Of a DNA stretch of 64,000 nucleotides, positions 24,840 to 37,215 are shown in pieces. A program made the translations under genes and the position numbers. Location: assembly GCA_026260175.1 (NCBI GenBank), contig JAKCWW010000771.1, forward strand, positions 1 to 64,000. The letters are read 5' to 3'. Position 1 is the stretch's first letter. Every line of letters begins with the position of its first letter. This DNA comes from Reticulitermes lucifugus. Taxonomy: Eukaryota; Arthropoda; Insecta; Blattodea; Rhinotermitidae. Below the pieces are notes generated by a model, which searched no databases, had not been told where the DNA came from, and saw only the letters and a program-made list of their open reading frames with translations.

Positions 24840-25090
24840 ATGCCCCTAATATACCATTATTTGTTTTATTTAATTTTCTACTATTCCTGTCCTCAAAGCA
24901 AAGCGGTTGTACCTCATGTTTATAGCAAAACGTATCTTTATTTTAGGGGCATAACACGAGACTTACATTCAATGTACGTAACCAATAACTGCGTTATATA
25001 CCTATGTCTCATTGATATACCTGTCCGTACGTCTATGTACTCATATTTCGTGACGTATATCAGACTATGTAGTGCAAATGGTAGAATAAA
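24840..25090. other. no gene seen
   Basis: An 85-codon open frame without recognisable features. AT-rich. Confidence 0.4.
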
Positions 25091-25092
25091 TG

Positions 25093-25250
25093 AATAATAA
25101 ACTGGAAAGGGTATGGAGATAAAAGGCCGTGACCTGTCGTATCATGGAATCTGCCAAGAGAGACAGAGGAACGAAGAACTCCAGTCTAAATAGTAGACGT
25201 TCCAGCCGGTATTCGAACCAGACAACTAACTGATGCAAGACAATGGCGTT
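25093..25250 (-). mobile_element. SINE family 3 copy
   Basis: Blocks 'actggaaagggtatgg' and 'ggccgtgacc' at the left, and 'ccggtattcgaacca' near the right, recur in the copy at 40235-40440. Read on the minus strand, the right block is a B-box (GGTTCGAATAC). The same layout, a B-box head with a 'ggccgtggcc' and 'ggaag' tail, is known from other insect SINEs. No poly(A) tail or target duplication is visible. Confidence 0.6.
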
Positions 25251-25259
25251 ACCGCTTCA

Positions 25260-26991
25260 TTCAAATCGGTCGGTATTTCTCCGCATTAAAATTAAATATC
25301 CTAATTGCAATGGAGAGTTTATGGACAGATCTAGAAGGGTAGCTGGAACGTCAGGAACGATATAATGTGGAGCTGCAATATTTGTGCTGCCATACGGATT
25401 TGCTCATGTGTCAGTTATGTGACAGAGATTAAATATATTGAGGGCATTAGTCGACACTGCCCTCGGGTAGTTGACCTTTCAAATCAAACGATTTGCAGTG
25501 AATGAACAGGTATCACTTTTGTAAACAGAGGTTCCAAACTGAGGGCAGTTGCGTGTTGTGCAGTCTACCTATGCAGTTCTGAGGAAGGAGTATTTATAAA
25601 AATGCAGAAAAATTTTAACTTCAACCGGTACTAATCTATTCATTATATTTTTCTCTGATGTGTGCAATTTTCACATAATTCAATACGTCGGATTACAAAC
25701 AATTAATTATGCAGAACACTGAAAATTATTTATATAATTACGTTCCAGATGTGTGTTGTCCCAGGACTGAAAAACTGTCGTACAGTAACTCGGCACGCAA
25801 CGTTTTGTTTGTATCGAATTATTGATTGGTTTCAAGGAAGGCTACAAATTCGCATCGCCCAAAGCAACACACTTCAGTACCAGCATTTGTACAGTACAAA
25901 GCTCACCACAATTTTTACGCTTTTGAAGTAAGCTACAGTAATTTATGTGGGATTCACTAACAGTAATGATACCTATTTGTTTTGAAAGAAATGGACTTCG
26001 CCTATTTTATCAGAGACGTACATAGACGAAGGAACACCGCAGTAATTTTAATTTTCTAGGGCTTTTCTTCATCCATTAACAGGTTATGTTCAATGTCTTT
26101 CGGACCGCATACATACAATTTCTTGAATGGTTTCCTCGCTGTACTTCTGTACTTAGCCTGCTGGTTTGTTACACAGGGTAAATTCCCCTCCACTCCATGC
26201 ACGTAGAATAGTCACTTTCTCTAATTACTTGTTATTTGCTGATTTCAGGCATATAAGGCATTCAGTGGTGACACTGATCCTCCTGACCCATGAGAACATT
26301 AATGGTTACAAAAGGAGGTACCCCAGCACTCTTAAGTAATCTAACTGAAATACGTATCTATTAGCAATTCTGCCTTCACTTCGGAAGACGTTTCTGCCTC
26401 CATCCTCAACGCAGAAGAATGATCTTTTACATCAACATCATCTAACAACAAAAACAACACGAATCTCCTTTCGTTCGTTGATAGAATAGTGATTACTTTC
26501 CCACACTTTATTCCCCCTGCGAAAGTAGAATACAGTTCTGTTTAACTCTTATCGAGAAATATCCATTTCGTAGGATTAGCAATCCCTGGATTAGCGTGTT
26601 GGGCTTGTTCTCAATAACTCCCTGATGACGGCACCCCGATGCCGAAACATGTAGGAGTTCTATGCTTGTTCTTGATGTATTTTATTCAGTGCATATGTTG
26701 GTTGATGTAGTAATTGTAAGAATGTGCAGGGTATGGGTAACATGAAATTTACTTTCGTCTATAGCTCTTGGACTGCTGCGTCCTGAAGAAGAAGAAGACC
26801 CTACAATCCGTCCAAACATCTGTAACTAATTACCAGTCCACACGGTTTAATTATCTCAGCAGACGTAAACTTTCAGGAAAGAAGTTACTTGAGACTACTA
26901 AATTAAAATAATAATCACCTGAAATAAATTATACAGTAAGTACGTCCAGATGCACGTGTCGATTGTACGGAATGATACATTATTAAGTTAC
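25260..26991. other. no gene seen; one short shared repeat core
   Basis: No gene was recognised. The stretch 26620-26665 ('ccctgatgacggc', then 'gccgaaacatgtaggag') is the reverse complement of a block at 39506-39540 and belongs to the dispersed TTTCGG-core repeats. Confidence 0.5.
26620..26665. repeat. dispersed repeat core (TTTCGGC / CATCAGG type)
   Basis: Shares 'ctcctacatgtttcggc' plus 'gccgtcatcagggag' (reverse-complement sense) with 39506-39540. It probably belongs to a larger decayed foldback. Confidence 0.6.
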
Positions 26992-27001
26992 AGGAAAGCA
27001 A

Positions 27002-27194
27002 TGAGTGGCCGCTTGCTGGGATTGCGGGATGATTGTCTCTTGTGAGTGTTAGTGTTGCCAGTAGAGGTCTCTGCGTCGGGCTAATCACTCGTTCAGAGGA
27101 GTCCTACCGAGTGTGGTGTGTCTGAGTGTGATCGTGAAGCCTCGGTAATGAGGAGTCCCTGGCCCAGTAGGAGCTGTTGCGCCATGGAAAAAAA
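27002..27194 (+). mobile_element. SINE family 2 copy with 10-bp target-site duplication
   Basis: This forward copy shares the blocks 'gtgtgatcgtgaagcc' and 'ccctggccca' with 12206-12410 and ends in an A-rich tail after 'gcgccatgg'. The direct repeat 'aggaaagcaa' stands at 26992-27001 and again at 27195-27204, which defines the insertion exactly. Relative to 12206-12410 this copy lacks the B-box itself: 'attgcggg' runs straight into 'atgattgtctc'. An insertion with good duplications but no internal promoter suggests retroposition before the loss, or loss by recombination afterwards. Confidence 0.9.
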
Positions 27195-27204
27195 AGGAAA
27201 GCAA

Positions 27205-28921
27205 AGATTTTTGCACGTGTTCTGCTTATTCCTTCCAACCATGTTTCTTGCAGTGCGTAAAAAACGCCATTTTTTCTTTATGTCTGTCAACCCATCATGC
27301 TGCAGCACGCGCTGTTAAAATTCTGCGCAAACAAGGTCATGATGAATTAAGTGCATTGATTGTAAAGGGGCTTCTACCCGATATGTTCGTTGGTGAATTG
27401 TGAATCGGCATTTCAGGTTACTGGGTAGCACTACTTACAAAATATGGACGGTTAAGTGACGTGTTGTAATGCAAGTACTGATCTAAATGGTCTTTCGCAC
27501 TTCAAATCGTAGTCACAGACTGCAGTAGGTTGAAGCTAGCTTAAAAGACAGACCCTCCTTTGAAGTTCGTAAATTACAAGCAACTATATTACAATTTAAT
27601 AGCGAAGAAAAGGAATTGGAAACGTACTTTACATTTGGTCCCAACAAGAAAAAAAAATCTTCGTAATCGAAGTCGCTAGAATTTCTATGTAATTACGAAG
27701 AAAGAATTATCCTTCTAAGTCTTATACTCTGAGCATTGTATACAGCCCATAAATACATTATATGCTTGCAAATGCAGGGTTAATTATTTCAGAGATCAGA
27801 CAGCATAGAATAAGCATTAACCCTTTGAAGGCTGACGTTCAAATAAATTTCGTGTAATCATTCAGTCCGTACCTCACAGAGAAAACACATGGTCTCTATT
27901 ACAAAGACAAACCTATTAATGCTCTATTCGGAAATGATCGGTGATTGTTGTGTACGAAATATAAACACATTCTTTTCGCAAAATGCAGAGTTTATTCATA
28001 TTACAGCAGGCGGCAGCACTGGGCTTTAAAATTCCAACTATTGAATATCTATTTTCTTTTTATTGACTCCGATATATAACACGGTAGCTGAGCAGTTGCT
28101 ATGGATATTTAAATATCGTGAAAAATAACATGAATCCTCCGATTATGCAAAACATGAACAAGGAGTTTAACCACCTGGAAATGAAAAAATCACTCCTCAA
28201 TACAGATTCAGTAGTTTAGTAATTTTAGAAACATTGCGATTACAAAGTTCAAAGATTCTTTAAAGATTGTCTTCATCGATCGATTAAGAAATGTTTCTGA
28301 AATTATAAATGCAAACATTTGGTAAAACAATATGAAAGGCTGACAGGAAAATATGAAGTCAAATACTGTAACACAGCACAAGACAATGCATACATACACG
28401 TCTGAACGAGGAATATAACCCGCACTATATACACACTTCATAATCTGCTTCCCTTACCTTACGAATAAGCTATTGGACAGAGGTTAAGGAACGTTTACAG
28501 TAGAAACATCGATGTTTAATACGTTAAGGAAATTTTTCTGAACAAATAACAGGTACCAGGCAGAATGTAGATGTGCTGTTATTTGAGATTCGTATTAACA
28601 GCTTATTGACAATTTCGAGTACTAAACACGGGAGAGTAATGTAACCTGAGACACTGTACGGCTCGACCACAATAACACAATATGTATATCTGCATGGATA
28701 AAGCAAAAACAATGTCATCGATCAGCCACCTGACCCGAATACATGTCACTGAGTGGTGCGTTGGAGTGTATTATTCTATGTAACAGCTAACACAAATCGA
28801 TACTTAATGCATCCATCTCACACAGTGAAGTCCAGTCTTCCAGTAACGAAACTATATCGCTCAGACAGGTTCGAATTTTTGCGGACTTTTTTGAACAGAA
28901 ACGAAACAACTTAGGATCTGT
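27205..28921. other. no gene seen
   Basis: AT-rich spacer with no recognisable gene or repeat. Confidence 0.5.
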
Positions 28922-29000
28922 TTCCTAACGCATAGTGGGCCAGGATAGCGTAGTCGGCATAGCGACTCGCTACGAGCTGGACGTTCCGGGGATCGAACCT

Positions 29001-29130
29001 ACATCCTCAGCAGGACATACCCTTTCCGTCACATTATGACCATTACCCATGACATTCATGGAACCATGGTATACGCACTGACATGTAATTAACTAGTACA
29101 TAATAAATTTGTTGTTTTATTAAAAAAAAA
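29001..29130 (+). mobile_element. polyadenylated retro-insertion nested in a SINE
   Basis: The intact SINE at 11176 passes directly from 'gatcaa' to 'atcccggtgg'. Here about 130 bases intervene. The inserted piece ends with AATAAA at 29102-29107, then a run of nine A (29122-29130), and SINE sequence resumes with 'tcccggtgg'. A canonical polyadenylation signal about 15 bases before the A run is what a reverse-transcribed mRNA or LINE 3' end would show. I do not recognise its source. A target duplication at this junction is not clear. Confidence 0.75.
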
Positions 29131-29235
29131 TCCCGGTGGGGACGAGATTTTCAGCACCCGTCCAGCCTCTTGTACGATGGGTACCGGGTCATTCCCGGGG
29201 GTAAAGCGGCCGGGGCGTGGCGTTGACCACCCACC

Positions 29236-29260
29236 NNNNNNNNNNNNNNNNNNNNNNNNN
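29236..29260. other. assembly gap (25 N)
   Basis: Undetermined bases inside the SINE at 28935-29332. Confidence 0.99.
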
Positions 29261-29611
29261 AGAGTAGAGCTATACCTCTTCTCCCCCTCTGGGCCTTCAT
29301 GGCCTGTTCTAGGGTGAACTTTACCTTTTACCTTCCTAACGCATAATAACAGGATGACCTACGAAAAATATATTAACTGTGTTGCGTAACTCACGAATAC
29401 TGCGCTGTCATGTACAGATAAAGAGAAAATGTTAACTGTATTTAAGTTATAAAAGTAATTGAAAGAGTTATAGACGCCAACTTTCGTTTGAAGTTAATGG
29501 TCTCCACAGATGTGTGGTTGGAAGAACTGATGCAGAAATAACAACAAAGTTTGGCGAATTCGGCGCGTGAGTGCAGCTGTTATACGTAAACTGACAGCCA
29601 CATAGAGCATG

Positions 29612-29846
29612 AAATTAAAAGTACATTAACTCTAACACTTCGTTAGAACAAGTTCACCAAATTAAAAGTACATTAACTCTAACACTTCATTAGAACACGG
29701 TCACCAAATTAAAAGTACATTAACTCTAACACTTCGTTAGAACAAGGTCACCAAATTAAAAGTACATTAACTCTAACACTTCGTTAGAACACGGTCACCA
29801 AATTAAAAGTACATTAACTCTAACACTTCGTTAGAACACGGTCACC
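29612..29846. repeat. 47-bp minisatellite, five copies
   Basis: Five head-to-tail units start at 29612, 29659, 29706, 29753 and 29800, each beginning 'aaattaaaagtacattaac'. Units are nearly identical. Variation is mainly 'acaagg' versus 'acacgg' and one C-to-T class difference ('ttcgtt' or 'ttcatt'). High identity indicates recent expansion or homogenisation. There is no unique sequence between units. Confidence 0.97.
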
Positions 29847-30940
29847 AAATCAGAAAATAACAAGACGCACGATTGCCACATTAATATTTGACGCGCCTCA
29901 GAAATAGCGGTCCCGAAATTAAGGTTTAAAATCATTTCCCAAGATAAACTGAAATGTAAGACACGTCCACGCAATGACAATAATGTTGATTCTAAACAAA
30001 ATTTTAACATCTGATACTAGTGACAGCAGTGAAACAAAATTCTGGAAAAGAGCACTGTCTCAAATGACGTAGACATATAGAATGTTATGCTACTGTAAGT
30101 GTCCATTTACACTAAGAGTGTGTTGTCAGTGCAGCGCGGGAAATCAACACAGCAATAACACACACTACCTGCTAACGCGATGCTCACAGCGCATTTCCCT
30201 AAGATAAATATTAATTTTATTACCGTCTAATTTCGTGCTCTGTCTTCCAAACGGTTGTTTTCTTATATTATTTCCTACAGACTTCATACATACCCTCTTT
30301 TATCTCCCGTCGAACCAAAACACAAATAAGCATATCTGTGTGACGTTTTATTTGTATTGTGTATATTTCGTGTTTATGGAATTCCTAGGGTTAGTGGTTT
30401 TAAAATATCAGGATGAAAAACTAAAATTTTTCCTTCTGTTCTACTAATCTATCACAAGGAACGAATAACATTTCAAGTGCAAATTTCATATGCAAATTCG
30501 GTTAACTTCCCTGCTAAACACATCCGTCTGGCGTCGAAACATCGACTTTTAGAGATTCCTTCGATATGTGCCCAAGCAAGAATAAGGCCCTACTTAATAA
30601 AGACCCCAGACTACACAACCCCGATCCGTCCGCTGTAAAATAGGCGAGGGCATAATGGAAAAGCAGGCCCTTCGCTTCAGTTTGAAGCAAACGAATGACA
30701 ACCAGACACAGTGCCACTGCACAAGAACTTTGATATTAACGGTACTGCTCGTCCCATTAACTAAATATTTAGAGGCGCATAAAATAAATTACAGCATCCT
30801 GCTGCGTCCGAGGGCTTTGTAGTAATGTACTGATATAAGCATAGAGTTCCGTCACTCTGACTTAAATACTGTTCAGTTTGAAGCTCAACAGAAAGGAAAA
30901 TAATCAGACTGAAACTACAGATCAAGCAATATAAGCTAAT
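29847..30940. other. no gene seen
   Basis: No supported features. Confidence 0.5.
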
Positions 30941-31476
30941 GTATGTTTTACTCTTATCAGTAGTACAGTCACAACCAACACATACACTTGCGACACATAA
31001 TCAGGCTACCGGTTTCAGCTCAAAGAGCCATTATCAGGCCTATGATAGAAAACTATGAAAATCAAAGTCCTTACATTTGATAAGAGGAAATACTACCCTT
31101 GTTTTTATAATTACATATATAAAACGTATATCAATGTATAAAAGTGCTGTCTAAGAGAAGTATATGTTAAAATGTAAATATAAAAGATGTAAAATATAAA
31201 AATATATAAGTATATAAATGTGAATATAAAAAATATAAAAAATGGCGTCAGACCATAAGATGTGGATGTATGTACGGCAGTACTAATACACATTTTATAT
31301 ATGTAATTGCAAAAAAGGGGGGAGGTTTTCCTCTTATCAAATGTAAGGAGTTTGATTTTCATAGTTTTCTGTCATAGGCCTGATGATGGCTCTTTGAGCT
31401 GAAACCGGTAGCCTGATTACGTGTCGCAAGTGTATGTGTTGGTTGTGACTGTACTATTGATAAGAGTAAAATATAC
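30941..31476. mobile_element. large foldback element, about 200-bp arms
   Basis: The left arm (30941-31145) and right arm (31278-31476) are inverted copies. Outer ends are 'tttactcttatcag' and 'gataagagtaaa'. Inner shared blocks are 'gctaccggtttcagctc', 'tcaggcctat' and 'cttatcaaatgtaagga'. The roughly 130-base spacer is a very AT-rich 'aaatataaa' run. No coding capacity is visible. It resembles a foldback-type MITE. The 'ggtttcagctc ... gccattatcagg' core places it with the other TTTCGG/TCAGG inverted repeats here. Confidence 0.92.
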
Positions 31477-31479
31477 TTT

Positions 31480-34400
31480 TGCATGTACATACCAACGGTG
31501 ATGTCTAATATTAAAACTATCTAAGCCAGTTATCTTCCCTCAGAATTATAGCCTATACATAGGTATAACAGTCTCAGAGCTGCCTTTACGCCATAATTTA
31601 CCACCTGGACAGCCAAGGTGTCCAAATTAGAGCTCTCTGGTGGATGGTCCTGCGTAACGCATTTAGTCGCCTGAATAATGCAGATACTGTTTCTGGGTGA
31701 GTCACCGTCCGCATACGAACTGTGTTACTGACGTTTCGGCGATTCTTACTGTCCCCACCCTTAAGAGGAATTGTGCAAACAACGGCCGTTGCTAGTTAAT
31801 CCTGTAAGTATAGGGGAGACTGGGGTTAGTTCCTACGTGGAGAAAGTTGTCAAATTCAAATTATAAAATAACATCAAGTCAGAGGGCCTCCATCAGCTAC
31901 CAGATGAAGGGCATACTGGATATCCCCCTCTTAGCACTTGGCGGTTCGCCGTTCCGTGTTGTTGCATGACAAAATGGTTTCTTTGTCCCCTTCTTTCGTT
32001 TTAGGATTTTTTATAATCGTATATCTTGAGTTTCGCAAACCGCATCTGAGAAACTAAAATACATATTTTTAACTTTGCATAATAATGTTTGTTCCGGTAA
32101 TTTACTGAGAAACAAAATGGCATAGTAAGGAGTTAGATTTTACGACTAGAGAGGTGTCAATTGTTACACTTTACACCTCACCCCGCTGTTATATTTACTT
32201 ATAATGTTCTACAGGCAGCAATTAACAGAACCTAGAACAGGAAAACGAACAGAGGCAAACCGTCTATACAAACATATATACAGACAGAAAAAGGTGCCTT
32301 GACTAAAACTAGCAGTATGAGGAACGTTTCTGCGAACTATTAAGTTAACTTTATAACAATATATAAATTTTGTAAAAAGCTTGAATGAGGAAGTATTCGC
32401 AAGTTTGCATTTACACAATTTCTTACAATCACTTTAGACGTGACAGTTAACAGAATGCATGGCATAACGATTCTTTCCGCTAAAAGTTACTAAGTTTATA
32501 GCACATACTTAAAACAGATTAATTAACATAAGGTGTCATACGACGCCAGTCTCGTTTCGGAGTGTCAGAACCTTTTTACCTGTATTTCAGAACCAGAGTA
32601 CTCATTTATTTCAAACACTTGGTACAAACGTCCATGTCAGGTATTCTCCGATTCAGAGAAGTCAGAGTTACAGTACTTTATAATGGCCCCTCCTACAGGA
32701 AGAAAAGAAAAATGTAACAAGTAACCCCGGTCGCCCCTATGTATAATCTGTGCATCGATAATAAACATTACAAGGGTGCCCATTTGATGCAGATAAACAG
32801 ATTAGAGTACATGACACAAATGATAAATATGCCAATTTTTAGAGAAATGCCAAAGGAAGGCACAATGACTTCAATCTCTCAGGCACAAGACATCGAGGTG
32901 TTACTTGTTACATATATATATGTATATATATATATATGCGCGTACGAAACAGACATCAGTGCGTAGTTTATAAAGATAAAATCCCAATTCTGATTACAAA
33001 GTACACAACACGAATAAGTAAGGGCTTATTGCTTTCAACTAATCGGAAACTAATACGATTCATAAATTTCCTTGAATACTTCGTCGTCAGAAAGTGTTAG
33101 ACCGTTTTTAACTTCCCATCTGGAAATTAAGCTGCAACGAATTCGGTCAATTGCACTGAAAGGACATCAATGATATCTGCAGGGACATGTTACTTGTTAA
33201 CGAAGTTCAGTTGGGCGTATCAACACTGACCAAGAGGTAAAGTGAATGCCTTCCCACTATAAACACACAGAAGGTTAAACCTCTTACTTCCGGCTAGTCA
33301 CTTCGTGGTCCATTGAGACTTCATGACCCGGAACTTAGTAACACAGTCCTCTCTCAAGAGACGGCTTTGCTCCTAAGCCTATGAGAATATTGGCCATAAT
33401 AATGGCAGTAATCGTATATAACACGCAACAAGGCACTCTCCTATGTTTGACAAGATTACGTACCGCGATGGAGAAGTAGCCTGAGGCCAGGACCGTGTAG
33501 GCTGCGAATTTTCACTCTCAAAAGCCAACGAGTAGAGAAGATATATTTAGGTAAACTGAGGATAAAAAAATTTACAGAAAATACGTAAGTACCTGAAGAT
33601 GCAAATACTGTTATACACAAATTCGATTTCATCGAATGACACGAATGATGCTTCGTATTCCGAAGATCCCGGTTTCGAAATTCACAGAGCGACTGTGCCA
33701 ACCCTCCAAGGAACTTATCTCATTCAATCTAGACAAATTCTGGGGCAACATCTTCAAACGTTACGACCACTGCCAAGCACGATGTAACCTATCATTTGCA
33801 ATCATCCTATCATTGGTCGCTGATTAAGTTACTCGGCTGGAAAGGAATTGCAAACAACACAAAAAGATCGTAACACTGCTAATGTTGTAAATTCAACTCC
33901 TTGTTTGTGCGACACAGATAACACAAACACAAAAAATACACACATCATATTTGTCCATACTAGAGCAGACGACCGTTATGAAGACAAATTATGAAGAATT
34001 CGAAATATCAGTTTTCTGCAGAAATATGGATTGAAAACGCGATGTATACGTTGACAAAGTCGAAACGAGGTGTGGCTGTCGTTCTGATGCTGAAACTAAA
34101 TATTTCTGCTACCGAAAAGTGATTTCGCGGTGACTGAAATTTCAGTAATACTGAATTACAAATGGGAGGACATTTCAAAACCGCGTGTCTTTCCCTCTAG
34201 AAACGTAAAGATTATAATGGGGCGTAGAAGACAAATTCAGAGCAGAAGTCAAAGGCTATTCATATTTTGTATAGGTCTCTTGTTCAACACACACACGTGT
34301 ATATATAAATATGTATGTATATATATGTTAGTGTTAATTTAATTTTTATTTTCTTACATCCGCCATGTCATTATTACTGGATAGGAAATATAAAAGTAGG

Positions 34401-34690
34401 AGTTGAGGTTATATTCAACGGCATAAACTTCACACCAAGTTTCGTGAAAATCGACCGTTTCAAGAACTGAAATGACAGAACACCCCACACATAAAACTTC
34501 CCCCCCCCCCGTCACACAAATGCGCGCCCCCTTGCAGACAGTGTGGTGATCTTCAGAGTCTACTTAGAACTTATGTTTCTTCTGCACAGTGGTGTAAATC
34601 TAACCGTAGCTGCAAATGTGCGAGAAGAAGGCGACAAACAGGATATTTGGACCGCAGCAGGACAGCAAGTTACGTACACAGCTGGAGCTT
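31480..34690. other. no gene seen
   Basis: AT-rich spacer. A TA-rich microsatellite lies at about 32911-32940 and another near 34300-34330. Near 31732 a single 'gacgtttcggcgattc' resembles the dispersed core. No gene was recognised. Confidence 0.45.
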
Positions 34691-35035
34691 AATAATAATG
34701 TGTACTCGTCTGCAAGTATAAGGGTGATAACACTGGCGGAGATAAGACGTCCGAACAACGTAGCATGCATGAGAAGATGAGGAATAAATAAGCATTTAAT
34801 CGGTACACTAGAGGAAAAGAGACCACTAGAGACATACATGGTAAGGGAATATTAAGGCCGACATTAAAGAACTGATGTTCGTCGATGTTGACTGGATTTA
34901 TCTGGCTCATGATGGGATGCAGTGGTGGAACCTTGTGGACACAAATATGAAACTTCAGGTTCCTAAAGAATGGGGAAATCTCATCTAGATAAGGGCATAT
35001 TAGCTTGCAAGGAACGACTCTCCCTCATTAGTTTG
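34690..35035 (+). pseudogene. LINE 3'-end remnant, family A
   Basis: One frame reads VYSSASIRVI and later GTLEEKRPLE. Another gives VDVDWIYLAHDGMQWWNLVD, followed by MKLQVPKEWGNLI. These track the family A order: Y-S-S-P-x-I-I-R-V-I, G-K-P-E-G-K-R-P-L, D-W-I-x-L-A-Q-D-R, W-R-A-L-V-N, M-N-L-R-V-P. Several stops and frameshifts are present. It is a dead, truncated copy covering about 110 C-terminal codons. Confidence 0.8.
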
Positions 35036-36884
35036 AGTAGGTCCGGGTATAACATGTTATACATAGATCGGTGATCACTCAGTCACATTAAAATCGAAGC
35101 TTTCTTCATTCTACCTTTGGTATGTCTGTGTCTGTACACGTCTTCTGTTCTTTGTATAAACTAAGTCAACAGCCACCAAGTGATTTGATGTCAACTTACT
35201 TAAGTGACGTTTCCTTACAATAGTTTCGTCTTGAATTTAGGAATATTCAAATCACATGGCTTAAGGTACTTTTAAGGAAAGAAACATATAATTACGAGGT
35301 ATATCGGGACTTCGCACAGAGTAGTGGTAACAGTCGCGCCATATTATAGGATTATTGCAAATCACTTACAGGCCTTCATCACTCTACCAAGCCTTTTGAA
35401 ACCACTTACGAAACTCGTACACATATAAATGGTACACGAGTAACAACTAAGAATATCGTAAGATCAGGAACGGTTAAATATTCGAGTTCCGTGGCTATTT
35501 TCGCCTTCAGAGCTAGGTTAGACTAAAAAAGAGTGATCTGTCAAATTTGAAATGTTAGTTACATTTTGTAAACTTTCGAGATGATTTTATTTTATAAACA
35601 TCAAGTCGTACAGAAAAGTGAAAGCTAATATTTTTATTATATTTTTACCTGCCTGACCCTTGAACAAATAATGTTTAACGTTCAACACGTCACAGTATAT
35701 TTACGATATACCTCCATACAATATTTCACAAAGTCCAATGTTTACTCTTTACAGCCATCAAACTGAAAGGTAAAAATACAGCATTTGCATGGCCCCAATT
35801 ACGTGTTCTATATTCTACGCAAGATTAACTTGAGAAACTTTATATATTTTCAAATGTCCTTTACAAAATGTGTGATACTGATAGTAATGTTTTGTCATGT
35901 TATAAGTTTACATAGCTACCATGCCATATCAATGACGGAAGGAAATGAATGGCTATAATTACAGAGTGGTCTCTAGTGGCATGTATTTGTACCATGTTTT
36001 ATGAAAACCTATCATTTGGTTTATAACTTATTAAATGGGTTAAGAGCTACACGAGCATAATGATAATAAAAAACCTACTTTTCCGTGTAAATTCGACGAG
36101 ATTAGTTAAAATCGGAAAAGGTTTAACAGCAATTGTAGCAACATGAATACCAATCAAAATAGTTGCAGCGAACCAAACTGTCGAAACAACCGTGCCAGGA
36201 AACCTTCCTCTAGTCGTTACAGACACTTAAAATTTTAACCAGAACAATTAAAGTTTGCTACCAGCCGGGATGTAGCGCCTTGTAATATGGTAGAAGTGTA
36301 AAGGCGTTGTACTGTATCCTGCTGGATCCGGCTCCACCACCAGAGTAGATAAATCTACACAACAGTTTTCAGAATCACCACCGTGAGAACACAGATCTCA
36401 CAATAATTATATATTAGAAAGAGTAAAGGAAACGCGATATTGTGAAATGTGTCTAAAACAAATCAGAATAACCCATGTTTTTCAGTACGACAGTGCTATA
36501 TTGTATCCGGTATGAAAGGAAAACAAAACGAATGGTAGTTATTTATGGAATATAACAGTAACTTGTTATACACAGTAGCCTCCAGGTATTACAAACTGTA
36601 TGTTATTTCAAATACAATGGATCATTTCATGTTATTTTACGACTGTCAAGAGAAATTTAAAACTGTAGCTCTTGCACTCAAATAAAACATATGCAAAACA
36701 TGTATGCCTACACATTCACTGCACGTAATTATAGTAATAAGTAAGTATAGTAATAAGTTTTATACTAAGGATCCAGATGAGTCTTCACACACATTTTTCC
36801 AACTAAAATATCAACGTGACTTGGGTTTGTTATTTTAAGTTAATTATGCCTTTATCTATAGTATGTTTTCATTAAACAAAGCTG
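35036..36884. other. no gene seen
   Basis: AT-rich sequence without supported features. Confidence 0.5.
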
Positions 36885-37215
36885 TTATGAAATTCACTAA
36901 TTAACCCAACAAAGCAGAGTTCCTTTTGAGAATCTAAGACTTCCTCAGCTAGTCAAGAAATTCCACACATTTCACGGATAGCGCCGGTTGATTGTCATGT
37001 TCATAACAGCCCGCCACTTATACCTATCCTGAAACACGTTAATCTAGACCATGCCCTGTCATCCTGTTCCTCTCAGATCCATTTTAATATTATCGTGCTA
37101 TCTAGGCCTAGGTCTTGCAAGCGGCCTCTTCCCTTTAAATTTCCCCACCCAAACCCAGTTTCGCATTCCTCTTCTCCCCCATATGCGCCATATGCCCTAC
37201 CATATCATCCACAAT
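36885..37215 (-). pseudogene. LINE 3'-end remnant, family A
   Basis: On the minus strand GHMAHMGEKRNA is followed by KGKRPLARPRPR, a stop, HDNIKMDLRGTG, then FQDRYKWRAVMN and, after a stop, NFLTS and FSKGTLL. It is the best preserved family A tail in the window. It holds in-frame stops but few frameshifts. On the plus strand the same DNA yields an antisense frame (QLVKKFHTFHG, ITARHLYLS, LRSILIL) that could be mistaken for a conserved insect protein. Confidence 0.88.

Larger units (their letters stand above)
28935..29332 (+). mobile_element. SINE family 1 copy with 13-bp target-site duplication and nested insertion
   Basis: The head has a good A-box ('tagcgtagtcgg') and a B-box region 'ggggatcgaac'. 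The core 'gtaaagcggccggggcg' and the tail 'tctagggtgaactttacc' follow. The perfect direct repeat TTCCTAACGCATA flanks the element at 28922-28934 and 29333-29345. The SINE is split right after its B-box by a polyadenylated insertion (29001-29130) and also contains a 25-base run of N (29236-29260). Confidence 0.95.

Noticed and set aside
29612-29846. Regular repeats resembling a CRISPR array
   Set aside because: Units are contiguous with no unique spacers, and the context is eukaryotic. It is an ordinary minisatellite.
36060-36125. 'agttaaaatcgg' stretch resembling arthropod repeat arms
   Set aside because: Too short and without a partner elsewhere in the window.
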